Assembly (NCBI RefSeq): GCF_023856365.1 | Contig: NC_064538.1 | Span: forward strand, 1,553,501-1,617,500 | Reading direction: 5' to 3' | DNA: 64,000 bases | Origin: Brienomyrus brachyistius | Taxonomy: Eukaryota; Chordata; Actinopteri; Osteoglossiformes; Mormyridae | Shown: one piece after another, positions 24,400 through 37,258 of the stretch | How the letters are laid out: every line of letters begins with the position of its first letter | Position numbering within the stretch: the stretch's first letter is position 1 | Position numbers and translations under genes: made by a program | Notes under the pieces: generated by a model | Database searches by the model: none | Told to the model about the DNA's origin: nothing | The model's input: the letters and a program-made list of their open reading frames with translations, nothing else

Positions 24400-24882
24400 G
24401 GACAGAGAGCTAGCTTCCTGTCTGGGCACCATCAATGAGAGTATTGACAGTTTGCTGAATGTTAAACACAGGGGACAGATGCCGGCCGCCACAGTCACGC
24501 ACTGGACATGTGTTGATATGGTTTAGTTTACTGGCCCATCATGCATTGCGGTTCTCATCCGAGATGGCCAGGTCATGGGGTAGAGCAGGTAATACCTTCT
24601 ACAATATTTTGACAATACATTATGAAACCAGTGACTTTGAAGTAACTAATTACAAAAATTTTTATTGTCGTTTAAAACACATTTTCTGTCTTCATTGGAA
24701 AAAATGAAATGCTCTTGTAATATTGTAAAATTTATTATATCTTTACCCACTTTTTTAGCCACTAGCTATCACTGGTTTAGTGGTAATATCAAGCTAGTGA
24801 AGTGATTCCAAGAATTAAACGTGTGGAATATTAATATGTCATATCTCTAGTTATTCTATTCTTTAAGGTAATAGTAGTCATT

Positions 24883-24885
<3 letters not shown>

Positions 24886-24967
<82 letters not shown>

Positions 24968-24978
24968 GGGGGGGGGGG
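24886..24978. repeat. (GT)n tract followed by poly-G
   Basis: About 79 bp of uninterrupted GT (near 39 units) runs directly into 14 consecutive G. The GT part can form Z-DNA and the G run can form a quadruplex. Length polymorphism is very likely. Confidence 0.95.
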
Positions 24979-25601
24979 CTGTTATAACAGAATTCTATCC
25001 CGTGTCTCATTTGTATAATTTGCACGTCCTGCAGTGCTGTGCGACTGTGCGTTTGCTCCTCCTGTAATCATCAGGACATGAAAAGCTCTGTGCCGCCTTA
25101 TCGGAATGCCGCGGTGCCGATCATGTGGTCCTCCCATAGCCGTACTGGCCAGCCAGTGCCCATGAGCGCCGCTCGCTGGAGGAGGTCCAGCCCGCATCTC
25201 CCATGGAGAGTTACGAGGGGGCTCATTGTTCTGCTCCTGACCTTTTGCTTCTCGGCGGCGACGTTGCCGTCCTTCCTGGGCAGTGAGGAGCTGCAGCAGC
25301 CGTAAAGCACGTCCTCCATATCGCCGCAGCAAGGCTAGCACTGCGACAGCTATTACCCTGGGAAAACGCTGCCTGAATATTTACGCAGAGTAAACAAAAC
25401 AGAGCTTAATAGTGGTGAATGCCATGGTAATCATCAAACGGACTCTTGGGGGACAGGCTTGACTTTCTTTGTTTTTCTCTCTCTTTTTTATTCTTGTTTT
25501 ATGTCTCCTATGATTATTTGGAGGAGAATTGTATTCTGTGATTTGTAATGTGTACCAAAAGTTACCTCCACAATTCTAAGGAGCCTTGAATAAAATAACA
25601 T
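24979..25601 (+). other. Intron interval, CpG-richer
   Basis: 25030-25330 is GC- and CpG-enriched and open on both strands, without a recognisable protein. Confidence 0.45.
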
Positions 25602-25607
25602 GGGAGG

Positions 25608-25646
<39 letters not shown>

Positions 25647-25670
25647 AGTGAGAGAGAGAGATAGAGAGAG
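25602..25670. repeat. (GA)n microsatellite
   Basis: GGGA/GA run of about 69 bp with two interruptions (gctagt, and a single at). Confidence 0.93.
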
Positions 25671-26744
25671 GCCTTTTCATAGAAAAACTACCCTGTTGCA
25701 ATTTTTGGAACCAGTCTTGAAAATCAGAATAGATGTTTTTTTTGTGCCAGAGCTGGGCACAGTTATTTTTTGAATTTTTGCTGTGTGATGTTCAGAGGAT
25801 ATTTTGGGAGGCTGCATTCTGTGGAAAGCCGTGTCCTTTTGGGTTTTTGTTTTATTTATATGACAGCTAAATGTTTGCTAAACTTAAAACAGCTCATTGG
25901 CTCCACTTCAGGTGACTAAAAGAAATCAGAAAATTTGAAATTCATTTAACAGCTTTAGTTAAGTGGTGTCCTTGGAGAGCCGGAGAAGCCGTCTGAACGA
26001 CGGAGCACCAGCCCAGCGCCTTCATTTCTGTTGACAAAACGTGCACGTATCCAGAGTCGAGCCGACTGCCGTCAGAACGTGTAGGTCTTCGGTGTAACTG
26101 GGCTCGATCACGTGCCCAGGCTTAAACTTTTAATTTCTCCGTGTTCATACCTCTCAGTGTGAGTAGAGAGTTCGCTTTACCTGTAATGGCATTCAGGAGA
26201 GCACCGCACTTAATCGCATCCGAATGTGGACGCTGTCATTGATAAATGTGCTCAGTAAGTGGATGTTTTCATCACTTACTGACAAATCATCGTTCCAAAC
26301 CGTCCACTTAGGGGTAGGCGCACCCACAGCCTGTGTTATTGTTTCCCTGGCTATTCTTTTTTGTTTATATTTTGGCATTTTGGCGCTGGTGTCTTCCTGG
26401 AACGCTGTGTTTGTTTATATTGTGTAATCAAAGCTACATCAGCCCCCAATTCCACACAATTGGGCCCTGGTGAGTATGTTCGTTAGTCTGATAGCTTCAG
26501 TTTTTTTCATTGTAACTTCTGACTCTCAGTGCCAACTGGCCCCGCCCACTTTACGTAAGCCGCTAAATCTACACGAGAATTAGCTGAACCATTTGGACTA
26601 TTCCCTGGATCAACTTTTATTTTTTGTTTCTTTTTCTAAGGATTAGATTAATGCTGATTAGATTGATTGAGTTATTCCAACTAAAGAGCTTAGTGTCTCA
26701 CGTTTTACCTTTTTGAAATGAGTGTCATTTTTAAACAAATTCAA
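25671..26744 (+). other. Intron interval, nothing recognised
   Basis: Ordinary intronic DNA; no repeat family or exon recognised. Confidence 0.5.
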
Positions 26745-26870
26745 TTCAAATAACTTTATTTGTCCCCGAGGGGCAATTAAAGGCACACAGGGCAGTTAAA
26801 CAAGGACAAGACACAATGACATAAAATGCAACAGGATTTGAAAGATGCTGTGCAAAATTGCAGTCAGTGA
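26745..26870 (-). mobile_element. Retroposon 3' tail fragment (fish LINE/SINE type)
   Basis: 'actttatttgtccccgaggg' and the adjoining 'ttcaattcaaataa' read on the minus strand as CCCTCGGGGACAAATAAAGT plus a TTTGAATTGAA tail, a common 3' end of fish non-LTR elements. It shares its core with 2212-2330. Confidence 0.55.
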
Positions 26871-29782
26871 GGTAGATAAGAAATGTGAAAAAGCATTTTA
26901 TGTTGTCTGTTGTGGAAATTCTTTGTTCTGTTTGCAGTTTGGACTTTTTTACCTAATTGAACTTAACCCTGTTTTGGTGAAATGTTGATGTTCATTTGAG
27001 CACCTGTCTTAGAAGACTTGAACTTGAGATGACTTGTTAATTAAGATAGCTCCGGCTAAACGGAAAGTACCCCTGGTGTTCATTAAGTACTTCTGGGCAT
27101 TCAGCAAAACCAAAAGGTCATGTTTTTATTTATTTATTAATACCGTCCTTGGGATGCGAAACATTGCGCCATCCTCATGCCAGGCTGACGTCAAAAACTT
27201 CCTAGATGCTTGTAGTCCCCCTCCCATTTTTATTTAGCCTTCCTACTCAGGTCTATTGGCTTATTCTTGTCAGTGATGGTTAATTAATAGATTACATCAC
27301 AGTTGATTTCTGCGAGTTAAAATGTCAACCAGGAATGTTATTTTGCGTGCAAATAATGGTGGGTTGGCTTTTAGTTGAAGCTGATTTTTATTATTTTTCA
27401 GAAATAGTGTCTTGTATTTACTTTTTTATTTGATCTATTATGCTTAGTTGGCAGACGTTTTGTCATTTAGACTAAATGCCTCAGATAGAAATCAATACTC
27501 CAAAGAGAAGACAGTCTCTTTGACAAATACCCAAACATGACTTTTAATGCACTTAAAAATTCAGCAGGGAAGGCCCAAATCATTCTTAATGTTTTAATTT
27601 GGATCCACCTTTCGGGAAGTTAATTCCAGCCGACGAAGGAGAAATCATCTGATGGCAGCGGACGGCCACTGACGGTGACACGGGCTGGGACACGCCGGCG
27701 TGATGGACAGTGCGGCGCTTCTCTTTTCATAAGCAATTTGTTACATAAATCAGCAGCCAAGAATATATGTTTTGCATAAGCGGGCAGCTGATTAATCTGA
27801 ATTGAATGACCTTGATGGATCGTTCCGGAGAGATAAAACTGGTGTGCTGTAAAAGGGGGTGTGGGACATTTGGTCTGAAATAAACCCTTTACCTAATGTT
27901 TTGAGGCTGCTGTGAAGATCCTGTCATATACCTGCCAGAATGAGCCTGTAGGACTCCTGTGGCAGATGAGGAACTCTCAGTCCTCCTCCCCTGGATATAT
28001 ACCACCTAGACAACAGTTCTCCCCCCACCCCCCACCCCCCCCGCTAAATTCTTATGACAGAAGTGCCTGTTCAAATATGACCTCTGTTGTAGCAGATACA
28101 GGTCACCTTACCTCCTATGGGAACTTCTAAATTGAACTCAGTTTGTGTGCCTTCGACTTTATTTCCTACACCTGCCCCCACTCCCCCCCCCCCTTTTCCC
28201 TCTGTGTCTTTTTTCCTTTTTTATCCCCTGACACGTTCACTGGAGTGCAAAGTTATTCAGGATGGAGAAATGGATTTCTACCTTTCTGCAGCTGGGTCAG
28301 CCTCTTACGCGAGTACATTGTAATAGACTTTTGGTTTATTTGCTAGATAAGAGGAATGAGCACCTGATTGTGGCTCTTTATGCATATGCATGCCTTGGCA
28401 GACGCCTTCGTCTTGCTGCTCTCACTGCTTCGCAGAAATAATAGAGACAAGGTTGGCCTGGGGGGCGGAGGGCGGTGGTGGGAAGGGAGGGGGCAGGGTC
28501 GCTGGCCACGTCTCCTCAAGACTCAGGGACTGGTGATGGACGTTGGGGCTGCTTAATTATTTAATCGCATCGATTTCTATCGGAGCCTTTGCAGAATATG
28601 CCCTGTGCCACTGGACATTCCTGTAAAGTAAAAGAAAAAAAGAGAAAACCACTAAAACAGGAGAATTGCTGAAAGAGGCAGTTCCCTGTTTCGATGTTTC
28701 TGTTCTGTGTTGAGAGACGCGGCTGCTTTGAGCGCCGTGGTGAGATGAGGCAAGGTGATTTCACAGCGCCTTTTTAATGACTCCTGTGAGTTTGATGTGT
28801 TGCCTAGATTATTTTCTTAAAATAAAACCACTGCTCCTCTCAGTGTCTCTCATATCATCAGTAGCATTCTTCACTCAGTGTCATCCTATCTCCTCTTAAT
28901 AACGATTGTCATTTTTATAATTCATAATAATATATATTATCATACTTATCCACCTTTATTAGCTGGATCCTTCTCCTTGGCAATTTTAAGCTTATTTGTT
29001 AGTTGTTCATGTTTCGTTTCGGTCCCGTACCCTGAGCCAGCAGCCATTCAGGATGGCAGAGCAGCTTGAGCTGCCTGCCTGTTGGTCGCTTGGCTCAGCC
29101 ACACACCAGGAGCAGGGACCTTCCAGGGGCCCCTGAGGAGGAGGGCCCGGCCCCGCAACGTTTCCTCAAATTGAGCTGCAGATCTTGTCTCCTCAGACTT
29201 TAAACGAAGCCAGCTCTCGCGCACTGGACCCGGTGCTCGTTCTATTCCTGGTGGACGTCTCCTTAAGTGCGCCAGGGGAACAGCGTGGTGGAGTAACTTT
29301 AAAAGGGACCGTGGAATTGAACTTCAAGAGGTGACATGCTGAATGTCACCCTCTCCCTTAAAAGGTGGACTTCTTGGGCATCAACCTCCTACTGGCTAAG
29401 CAGGGGAAATGCATCAGAACTGGCCTGCTTTGCAGATTCACCATTTTCTCTGTTCTTCCGAGTGTGGCTAGAAGTCCAGTCGGAATAACGATCCATTGGA
29501 TCTGGATTCCATCTGCATCCGCTTGGATCCCAGCCTCTGAAACGACTCCCTCCGTGATCGACAACTCGGGGCTTCATGATGCAGATTTGTTTGGGCTTTC
29601 TCTAGTAACACCTCATTTAATTGTCAGCCTTGGAAAACTGGAGTTGAAACCTATAATGATGCATGTTTGTTGTCTGTTACGTGCTTCATTCATCCTGCCT
29701 GTCGTGGTGCCTTCATGCTTGTGAAAAAGCCGCCATTGTTTAAACCCTCAAAGCTACGATCTACAAGCTTAACCAGTAGATC

Positions 29783-29783
<1 letters not shown>
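26871..29783 (+). other. Intron interval with possible conserved element
   Basis: No exon. 27595-27830 mixes TAAT-type homeodomain words with GC-balanced sequence in the way conserved enhancers often do; conservation cannot be tested here. C-rich runs occur at about 28021-28050 and 28185-28200. Confidence 0.45.
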
Positions 29784-29833
<50 letters not shown>

Positions 29834-29875
29834 CTCTCTCTCTCACACACACACACACTCACACACACACACACG
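29784..29875. repeat. (CT)n(CA)n compound microsatellite
   Basis: About 60 bp of CT (with a ttctttct interruption) passes directly into about 30 bp of CA. Confidence 0.94.
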
Positions 29876-32800
29876 GGCATCTCCATCACTGCCGGCAGCC
29901 GTCCTGTCTGTGGTAAGCCCCGGTGGCTGCTTAGCATTTCCAGAGCTGGCCCAGATTTTACAGGATGAGCAGATTGCTCTGACATGTTTAAGTGCTGGTG
30001 CTGGACGGGGGGAAGCGCGCCCAGCTCGGCGGTTTTCTGATATCACGGGGGGACTTTTCCTGTGTTGTAGGATAGCTGTAACAAAGGCTGACAGTGTTGA
30101 ACAGCATTAAAATATGTCCAAGACTTAGATGATTGATGCGGCAGTGGCTGTACCGCTCTCCTGATATGTGTAACTTTAAACGGTTCTTCCTCTAATGTGC
30201 CTCATTATGGGAAACCTGGCTGCTCGTCTTGTCTGTCCTTCCTCCATGTGTCAGACTGCATGTGAATCCTGTAGCCCTGTGCTTAATTTCTGCTCCGCCT
30301 GGGACTCCTGTGCCACCTGCACACAGACACTGGGAGGTACCCTAACACTCGGCCTGACTGACACCGGCGGCGACTCGGCAAGACTGAATATTTGTGCTTG
30401 TGGACTTACTGTGGCAGAATAGCAGTACCTGGCTGAGACTCTCAAATGCAGACGGCTCCCCCCTGCCGTCCCCCCTCCCTCAAATGAAACGTGAACCTGA
30501 ATTGTGAGAAAGCAGGATGTCTGAATTATCAGAAAGTGGAATAAACAGGAAGTTAGAGGACGGGGTTGGGCCGGCATGATGTCTCCTCGGGTCCAGCCTC
30601 GCCTAATTTCTGGCTTAGGATGGGGTGAGCCCCCCCACCCCCATTAAAACCTAAAGTTTGCTGTGTCTGCAGTGCGGGACTGGACCGCTCGTTAGATCGC
30701 CACTGTTGAGTTCACCCGACGCCCCCACCCCAAATCAGCTTGTCCTTTAGCGGGAACACTGGCACTCCATTAAAATTCCGCAGCACTTCCTTTCTGGTGA
30801 ATTTATATGTTTGTGCGGTAATTTGCAGCCCCGGTAGCTCGGCCGCCATGTGCCTCTGGACATTTCTCAAAGTCGAGTTTATATAATTAGCAAGCGCTCC
30901 GAGCAGCTCGTCAGCTTCCAACAATGCAAAGGTTAGCGCTCCCGCATCTGGGCCCTGGCTCCTGCTGCCTGTGTGGGGACGTTCTCTTGCTCATGGGTAT
31001 CAGCAAACCCCCATGCACCCTTTCAAGGCTTTGTAAAGGAAAGAAGAATGATCCAGGACCCAACAGGAATAATCATGACCTTCTTTGACCTTGTCTGCCA
31101 TCGTGGTGGCTACTGTTTCAGGCTTTATATGCAGGCTAACTGCTGATCCTCGACCGCCAAATGTAGCCTGGATTAGTAACAAGCGCCTTTTTATTTTGGG
31201 AATAGAAAAGTGTCTGTCTGGGTCTGTCCACGGACGTCTGTTTTCAAGTGTCAAAAGAAACCGTTCATTTCTGCTCAATTAAAAAGCAAGGAAAAATATG
31301 GATGCAGGTTATTTTTTCCCGTCATATTTTTAATCAAAGTATCAGTGCTGGGACTTATTCAGTCTGGAGTAACAGCACTGCTTGAGGCTGGAGATGATAC
31401 ATGGATGAACGCAGGTTTTAATAATTTCCTCTCCCCAACACGTCATGCATTGAGAGATGAGTCATGCGGGCGGCACTTTTCTAATCACCTTCGTTTTTGT
31501 GTATGAAGGGAATTTGTGCGCTTTATACAACACGCTCTGATCTCAGAGCTGTGTTACCATGTAGAAGCGTGCAGATTCTCCCCTGCTCTTGGCCTTTCAA
31601 TGATCCTTATGCTGCCATAATTAGATATTGCATGTCTAAGTATATCTCCGTGTGGGCGTGAAGCGGATTTCGTCATCTCACATGAAAATTTAGTTTTATG
31701 GGCAACGAAGAAAACACAACAAATGCAGGCTGTAAAAATAAAGGCTGGATTTGTAACAGAATTGTCAAAATTTAGGAAGGTGGTTTAACTGATGAATGGG
31801 AGGGTGGTGGTAGGCATTTATTATTTTCACAAAAGGATTTACATTAAAAACCATGCCTTTCCCCCTTCGCTTGTCTCTGTCGTCCTGTGAAGTACCTTCA
31901 TGTCACATCAGACGTGACGTCTTCATTAGGTGCATTTGTGAGTCATTAATCTGTTCAGATGATCATTGGGAGAACCAAACTTCTTACAGACTGCATAAAG
32001 ACCGTAAATTGAAATTCCTCTGGCATTTCACACTGTGGCATATGCTTTTGCCTTGGATGGCATTGGGTTGAATTGGGAGGAAACCAGTTGCTGTGTATTC
32101 GACATAAATTCCTCTGTGGTCTCCCACTTTCCGTGTTCAGGCAAACACTCCGATTTATGCTCAAAAGTGACATTCTCTCACGGGAGCACAGGTCTACTTG
32201 ATCTGTACGTCACTAATGATCAGTAGAGGTGCCATGTGCATTTACGATTTACACTGAGTCCTCGTGGGAGGGGAGATGACACTGCATACCAGGCTTTAAA
32301 CAAAGGAAATACCTTTATTAAGGAGAAATAAGAAATGTCAAATGAGGCTGAGGTCCCTTTTAAACAAGCAAATAAATATTACTGAAAAGTCCCCAATACA
32401 GCAAGGAAACACAAAGATAGCCAGATGGTAAAACTGTACTGTATTACAGACAGGGCACACACTTAGCTCTCAATCCCCTCGCCCTTCGAATCTACCCAGT
32501 TGGCTCCATTTGTCTGGACAAGTCCAGTCAGTGTTATCAGGGCCAGCTGGACTTCATTAGCAGAAATGCCTGTTGGCATGAGGTGGATGATCAATCGCCA
32601 TAGCAACATGAAATCACAAACCCCTAGTCCCATGCTCCCCCGAGCTCACAGTATCCATTGCCGATTTTTGTTGCATAACATACTTACCATGTTAACACAG
32701 TACTTATTGCGTTCTCCTGCAGCTCAACAACAATGCATTGGGTATTTATATTCTTCGAACAATTTTTTATTTAATTCTCCAGTAATATAGTGAGATATTC

Positions 32801-33730
32801 CACCCTTTGACTGCAATTCTATCATATTGTGAATATGATTTACTGCACAGAGAATATTGCTCAAAAACTAATCCATATTTGCAGTGACAGGTCAGACTTT
32901 AAGATGAAAACGGTTCCTGATTATGACCTTGCGGGCTGTAATCAGTGGCTTTCAGCATCTCTGATGCATAACAGATTTCTTTGGTGGACTCATTTTTAAA
33001 GTCCTTGTGCAGTTCAGACCAGCCCTGCAGTGATTTTTCAATTTGTCTCCTAGGCTTTATATACAATAAATTTGTATTTGTATCTGAAACCCACCGTGCT
33101 CACTCCACTGTTTTGTTTTTGTTTACGTTTGCATTTGATCGATGTGAGTTGGGGGCACATCATGTGAATTCTCAACCCCCCCCCCCAATTACAGCTGGCC
33201 AGTACCAAACAAAATGTAGGACAAACTTCTTTTCCCGTATGATTTAATTATATTTTAGCTGCCTGTCCTGAAGCCTCCTTTGAACGAGGTGCAGGTTGTA
33301 ATAACCCTCTGAATCAGCACAGGCTTCATGTTCATGGTGCCCATTAGTCAGCTCTTTTCTGTCGCTCTTATACTTTGTTGGTTTGTTTGTTTGGCACTTG
33401 ATCGAAAATATTGTGACTGTTTAACTGTTGCGTGGAGAAATTCTGCATTTTGTTTACAGGTCTCTTTTTGTTGTATTAAAAAAAATAATGAACTGTGTTT
33501 TGATAATGGTTAGTACTTATAATTATGATATAATTAATGAAAATAATTTAATAAAATACAATTAAAATTTAAATAGTGATGTAAATTGTAGCCCCCTTAG
33601 GTGTTCATTCACATTGCTTTGGTCCAGTGGTTGGTGGGTTTTCGCGAAGGGGGCAGAACTTCATGCAAAACAAGGGTCCAAAAGCGGCGCGGATGCAGGG
33701 GTGCTCAATCCCGTAACGATTAAAATAATT
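29876..33730 (+). other. Intron interval, no exon recognised
   Basis: Mixed intronic DNA with a C12 run at about 33175-33186. 32290-32420 is A-rich with an 'acctttatta' word and might be an old retroposon tail, but this is not strong enough to call. Confidence 0.5.
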
Positions 33731-33754
33731 ATGCAAATGAGTGCTCATTTGCAT
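33731..33754. promoter_or_regulatory. Palindromic pair of POU octamer motifs
   Basis: ATGCAAATGAG (33731-33741), a 2-bp TG centre, then its exact complement CTCATTTGCAT (33744-33754). Each arm starts with a perfect octamer ATGCAAAT, so two POU/OCT sites face each other with inverted symmetry. Confidence 0.55.
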
Positions 33755-36700
33755 GGAGTGAGGGCTTTTCTCCCCTTTCAAGAAGAAAGATTAGGGTGTC
33801 CTTGACTGGCCTTCCCTGCCTGCTTACTTGGCAGCACTATGAATGAAGAGGCTATGAAACCAGTTCAGGCATTAATTATTCTTCAGACTGATAGGTTTGC
33901 AGTTAAATGTCAGGATGGAGTTAGTTGTTTATCTGTGTGTCTGTATCTGTGTCTGTAATGCAAACATTAGTCGTCTAACAAGAGGCCTGCAGTCTAGAAA
34001 TCCGGTCGTAATATTTGGTTGTTAACTCAAATGTAGTATGCGCATATGTGATATACGTGGACCTGTATATACGCAATATATTCACACAAATGAAGTATCC
34101 GATTGTAAATGCAGGGGATCTTTATTCCACCGGCCGTCCTGAAACGTAACAGCAGGAATGGTTTTTGTGGTATGCAGGATGGCAGGGGTAACACAGAGCT
34201 CATGCTAAATAAAGTGGGAACAATGGAATTTGACAAGCTGTCCCCACACAAGGGGAAATCATTCATCCCTTACATATGGCATAGCAAATGGTCCTCCCCA
34301 CATGCTTGCCCTCTATGTCGAGTGTCAGGTGGTCGGCTTCCGCCGTCTCCCATAATGCGTTAGAGGTTTGCTGTGTCAGAATTCAGTACAGCGGTACATG
34401 CGGTCATGATATGAGGAATTACCGGTGTTGATTAAGCAAGGTGACGGGACGACAAGTCCAGGGTTCAGCTTAACCTTGATCCACATTTTCCTCATTACCA
34501 GCCTGCACTCCACCCAATGAAGGCGCAAATTGTTTTGATATTCTGATCAAAGCTGTCCAGCTTTCAGCGCCGGCGCAGCGGCGAGAATTCTAATGGAAAA
34601 TTATGTATAAGCGAGAGCGCACGCTAATGCATAATGCATCCGGTGAGGTTTTTTGTGAAAACCTGCTTAGGTCGCTTTATTTCCTGCACTTATATTCACG
34701 TCCAGTGTATTTACTCAGCAGTAAACGTCCCGCTGTGCCGTGTGGTACTGCAGGGTCTGACATGAGAGCCGCCATCTTTTGACTTTTGGACCGGCCGCGA
34801 GTGTGAGCGCGCGCCCGTGCAGAGCAGCCACGCATGGTGGCTGGCTCATGCCCAAATGTTCTTGCTTCTGCGAGGGAACCTCCATCCCTTTTCTGAGCCA
34901 CACCAGCTCCGCAGGCAGCGCCATGGCCAAGCAACTGATTAAGGCGTGTTTAAACTTTTCCTCATTTATAAATGATTACCGGCATCCCTTTTGTATGTAA
35001 TAATAACACATTGAGCGAGAGACCGGGCCACAGTATGTGGTGGCAGGCGTGTGGTATTTCCGGTGTGCTTGTTACTTTAAACGGGATTAATCCTTGATTG
35101 GCGCCATGTAAAGTAGCCGGCAGCTGCCCACCCTGGAGGCTGAGCGCGTCCTGCGCGGGCAGAAACCCACTGAGATTGAGGAACCGCAGAGAGCCCTGCG
35201 GTGCCCCCTTGCTCCACTCCACGATGTAGCCCTGGCTCCCAGACTTGGGCTCAAGGTCATGCAAGTTTACGGGTCATTGAATCCAGTATTAATAGCAAAT
35301 TGGTTTGTTATTCTAAAATTTACAGTGAATCCCATCTTTACCTCGGTGGCATTGCCATGAGTTAGCTCTTGATAAGCTCTTGAGAGTGAATTTGGTACAT
35401 TACTGAATATTTCTTTAAGTTACGTTACCATCCAAACTCTGGTACTAATGGCAGCTATTTATATTCCATTGAGGAGTGAAGATCATGTGAAGACTGATGT
35501 ATTTGAAACGGAACACGATAATCCATTGAAGGGGAATGGAAGTAATTACTCCCGAATCTCGAAGCACATTGGGTGACAGTGTGCCGCCTCCCGTACGGTG
35601 AAACTGCTTTTTCATTGGCTCCCGAAGTGCAGTGTTCTCGCAGGATAATGATTTGACATGGCAGTGGGGCTGCACTGTTGATTTCTCTCTGCCGGTCATC
35701 TCACCACGTTAGCCACTTCGTGACCTTTGTGAGCAAGCGCGCCGGATTGCCGAAAGCGATCGCTACCTACCGCTGCATGGGCTTTTCTGCTGGAGCCAAG
35801 ACTTTAAGTGCCGACTAGCATGGTGAAATGCACCACGTCATTTATTATGCTACAGACATCTCTGTGTTGGGACAAGGCCTCCTGTAATTAGCCCTGCCCC
35901 TTTCCTCATTGTTTCGAATGCTCTGAAGTAGCGCGGCTGAACAAACGTAGCGTCCAACGTAACCATAGCTCAAAACCAATTTATCTTGTCTGGAAACGTG
36001 CTGTGCGTGTTTGTTGTCTGCTATGAGGAAGGCGGGTTGTGCTCTGAAGTTAGAATGGGTTTTTGCATTTTGATTTGTTTCCATGTTAATGGAGGGCTCA
36101 GCTAAAAGGAGAATTCCTGGGGTCTCCGTGAAGGGAAACCCTGATCCACGCGGTGGATGCGGCTCTGCTATGATCCTACGGGTAATTAGTTGTTCGCATT
36201 GACTGAGCTGCACTGCTGCACCCCCTGCAGCTCTTCATTGGAGTATTCATAAATGTGTCTTCATTGTCAGGTAGTGATGCAGAACTTCAGATTAGTACTT
36301 CCCTCAGAAACACCAGGCTTGTCGCCTCTGATCTGGGTCACAGATACCCTCAGCCTGTTTTCCGCTCCGGCAGCCCTGAATTGTTTACTTTGTCATTACC
36401 TGAAGAAAAAAATTAATCATATACAAGGCATGTCTATACCATATAAACCGAACCTTGTTATTTATACCCGTGGCCTCGTTTTCACGCATCGCACGTCTAA
36501 TGCAAGTATCCAGAACTTGGCTGGCAGCGTGTATGAATTCTCCTTCCTTATGCTTATTGCCAAGTTCTTCTGACCAGTATCCCAGTCCTTTTAGTGCCCT
36601 ACAGAATTGGACAGTAAGAACATAATCATTTGGGTGTGAATATTTTCTGCCTGCTATTCCATATGTCCAGTCTGACTGGGTGGCCAGGGCCATTCCAGCA

Positions 36701-37213
36701 CAGTATCATTCTTTGACTTACAATGGATGGGAAAGGATATCCAAATGATGACCAGCCGTAGATTAATATTATTTGCTTTGTGCAATTTTTCAAAAAGCCA
36801 TGAATTGATGTAATGCCAAAACAGAAAATTATTTTGATTGATATCAAAATAGCAGTAATAAAGTCACTGTCTCCCCTAGGTTAGCACTTTGGTGGGGGGG
36901 TGCAGACGGACACCAACAGGATTAATCATGTTCATGTGTTTCTTTTAATGACATCGGTCAATATAACAACCAAACTAAACATCACAACATTTCTTTTTAT
37001 GACAATCATCCACAAAGTGTGCAGTGCTCACCCGTGTGTCTGTGCACATGCATCGAGGCGGAGCTCCGCCATGCGCGATGCAGAGAGCAGAAGAGAATCG
37101 TAAACGCACGACTGTGTAGAGACAAAAATGACAAGCTGTTGTGTAAATAAGATAAATAACAGGACAATGTATAGACCTGTTGTATAGGAAAGGTAGCCTT
37201 AAATGACTTCTGT
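33755..37213 (+). other. Intron interval with possible conserved elements
   Basis: No exon. 34560-34650 carries repeated ATGCAT/TAATGC words beside a short hairpin (aggtttt/aaaacct, about 34646-34664). 35700-35830 and 36090-36210 are GC-balanced and look unlike the AT-rich background. No gene is recognised. Confidence 0.45.
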
Positions 37214-37258
37214 TGTGATCTGGTGCTATATAGAAAATAAAATTAAATAAAATTAACT
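37214..37258 (+). mobile_element. Retroposon 3' tail
   Basis: 'tgatctggtgctatatagaa' followed by tandem AATAAAATTAA words matches the GGCGCTATATAAATAAAATTGAATTG ending of fish non-LTR elements. Only the tail is visible. Confidence 0.5.

Noticed and set aside
32290..32420. Possible retroposon tail ('acctttatta' with A-rich run)
   Set aside because: Lacks the CCCCGAGGGG core seen in the other tails.
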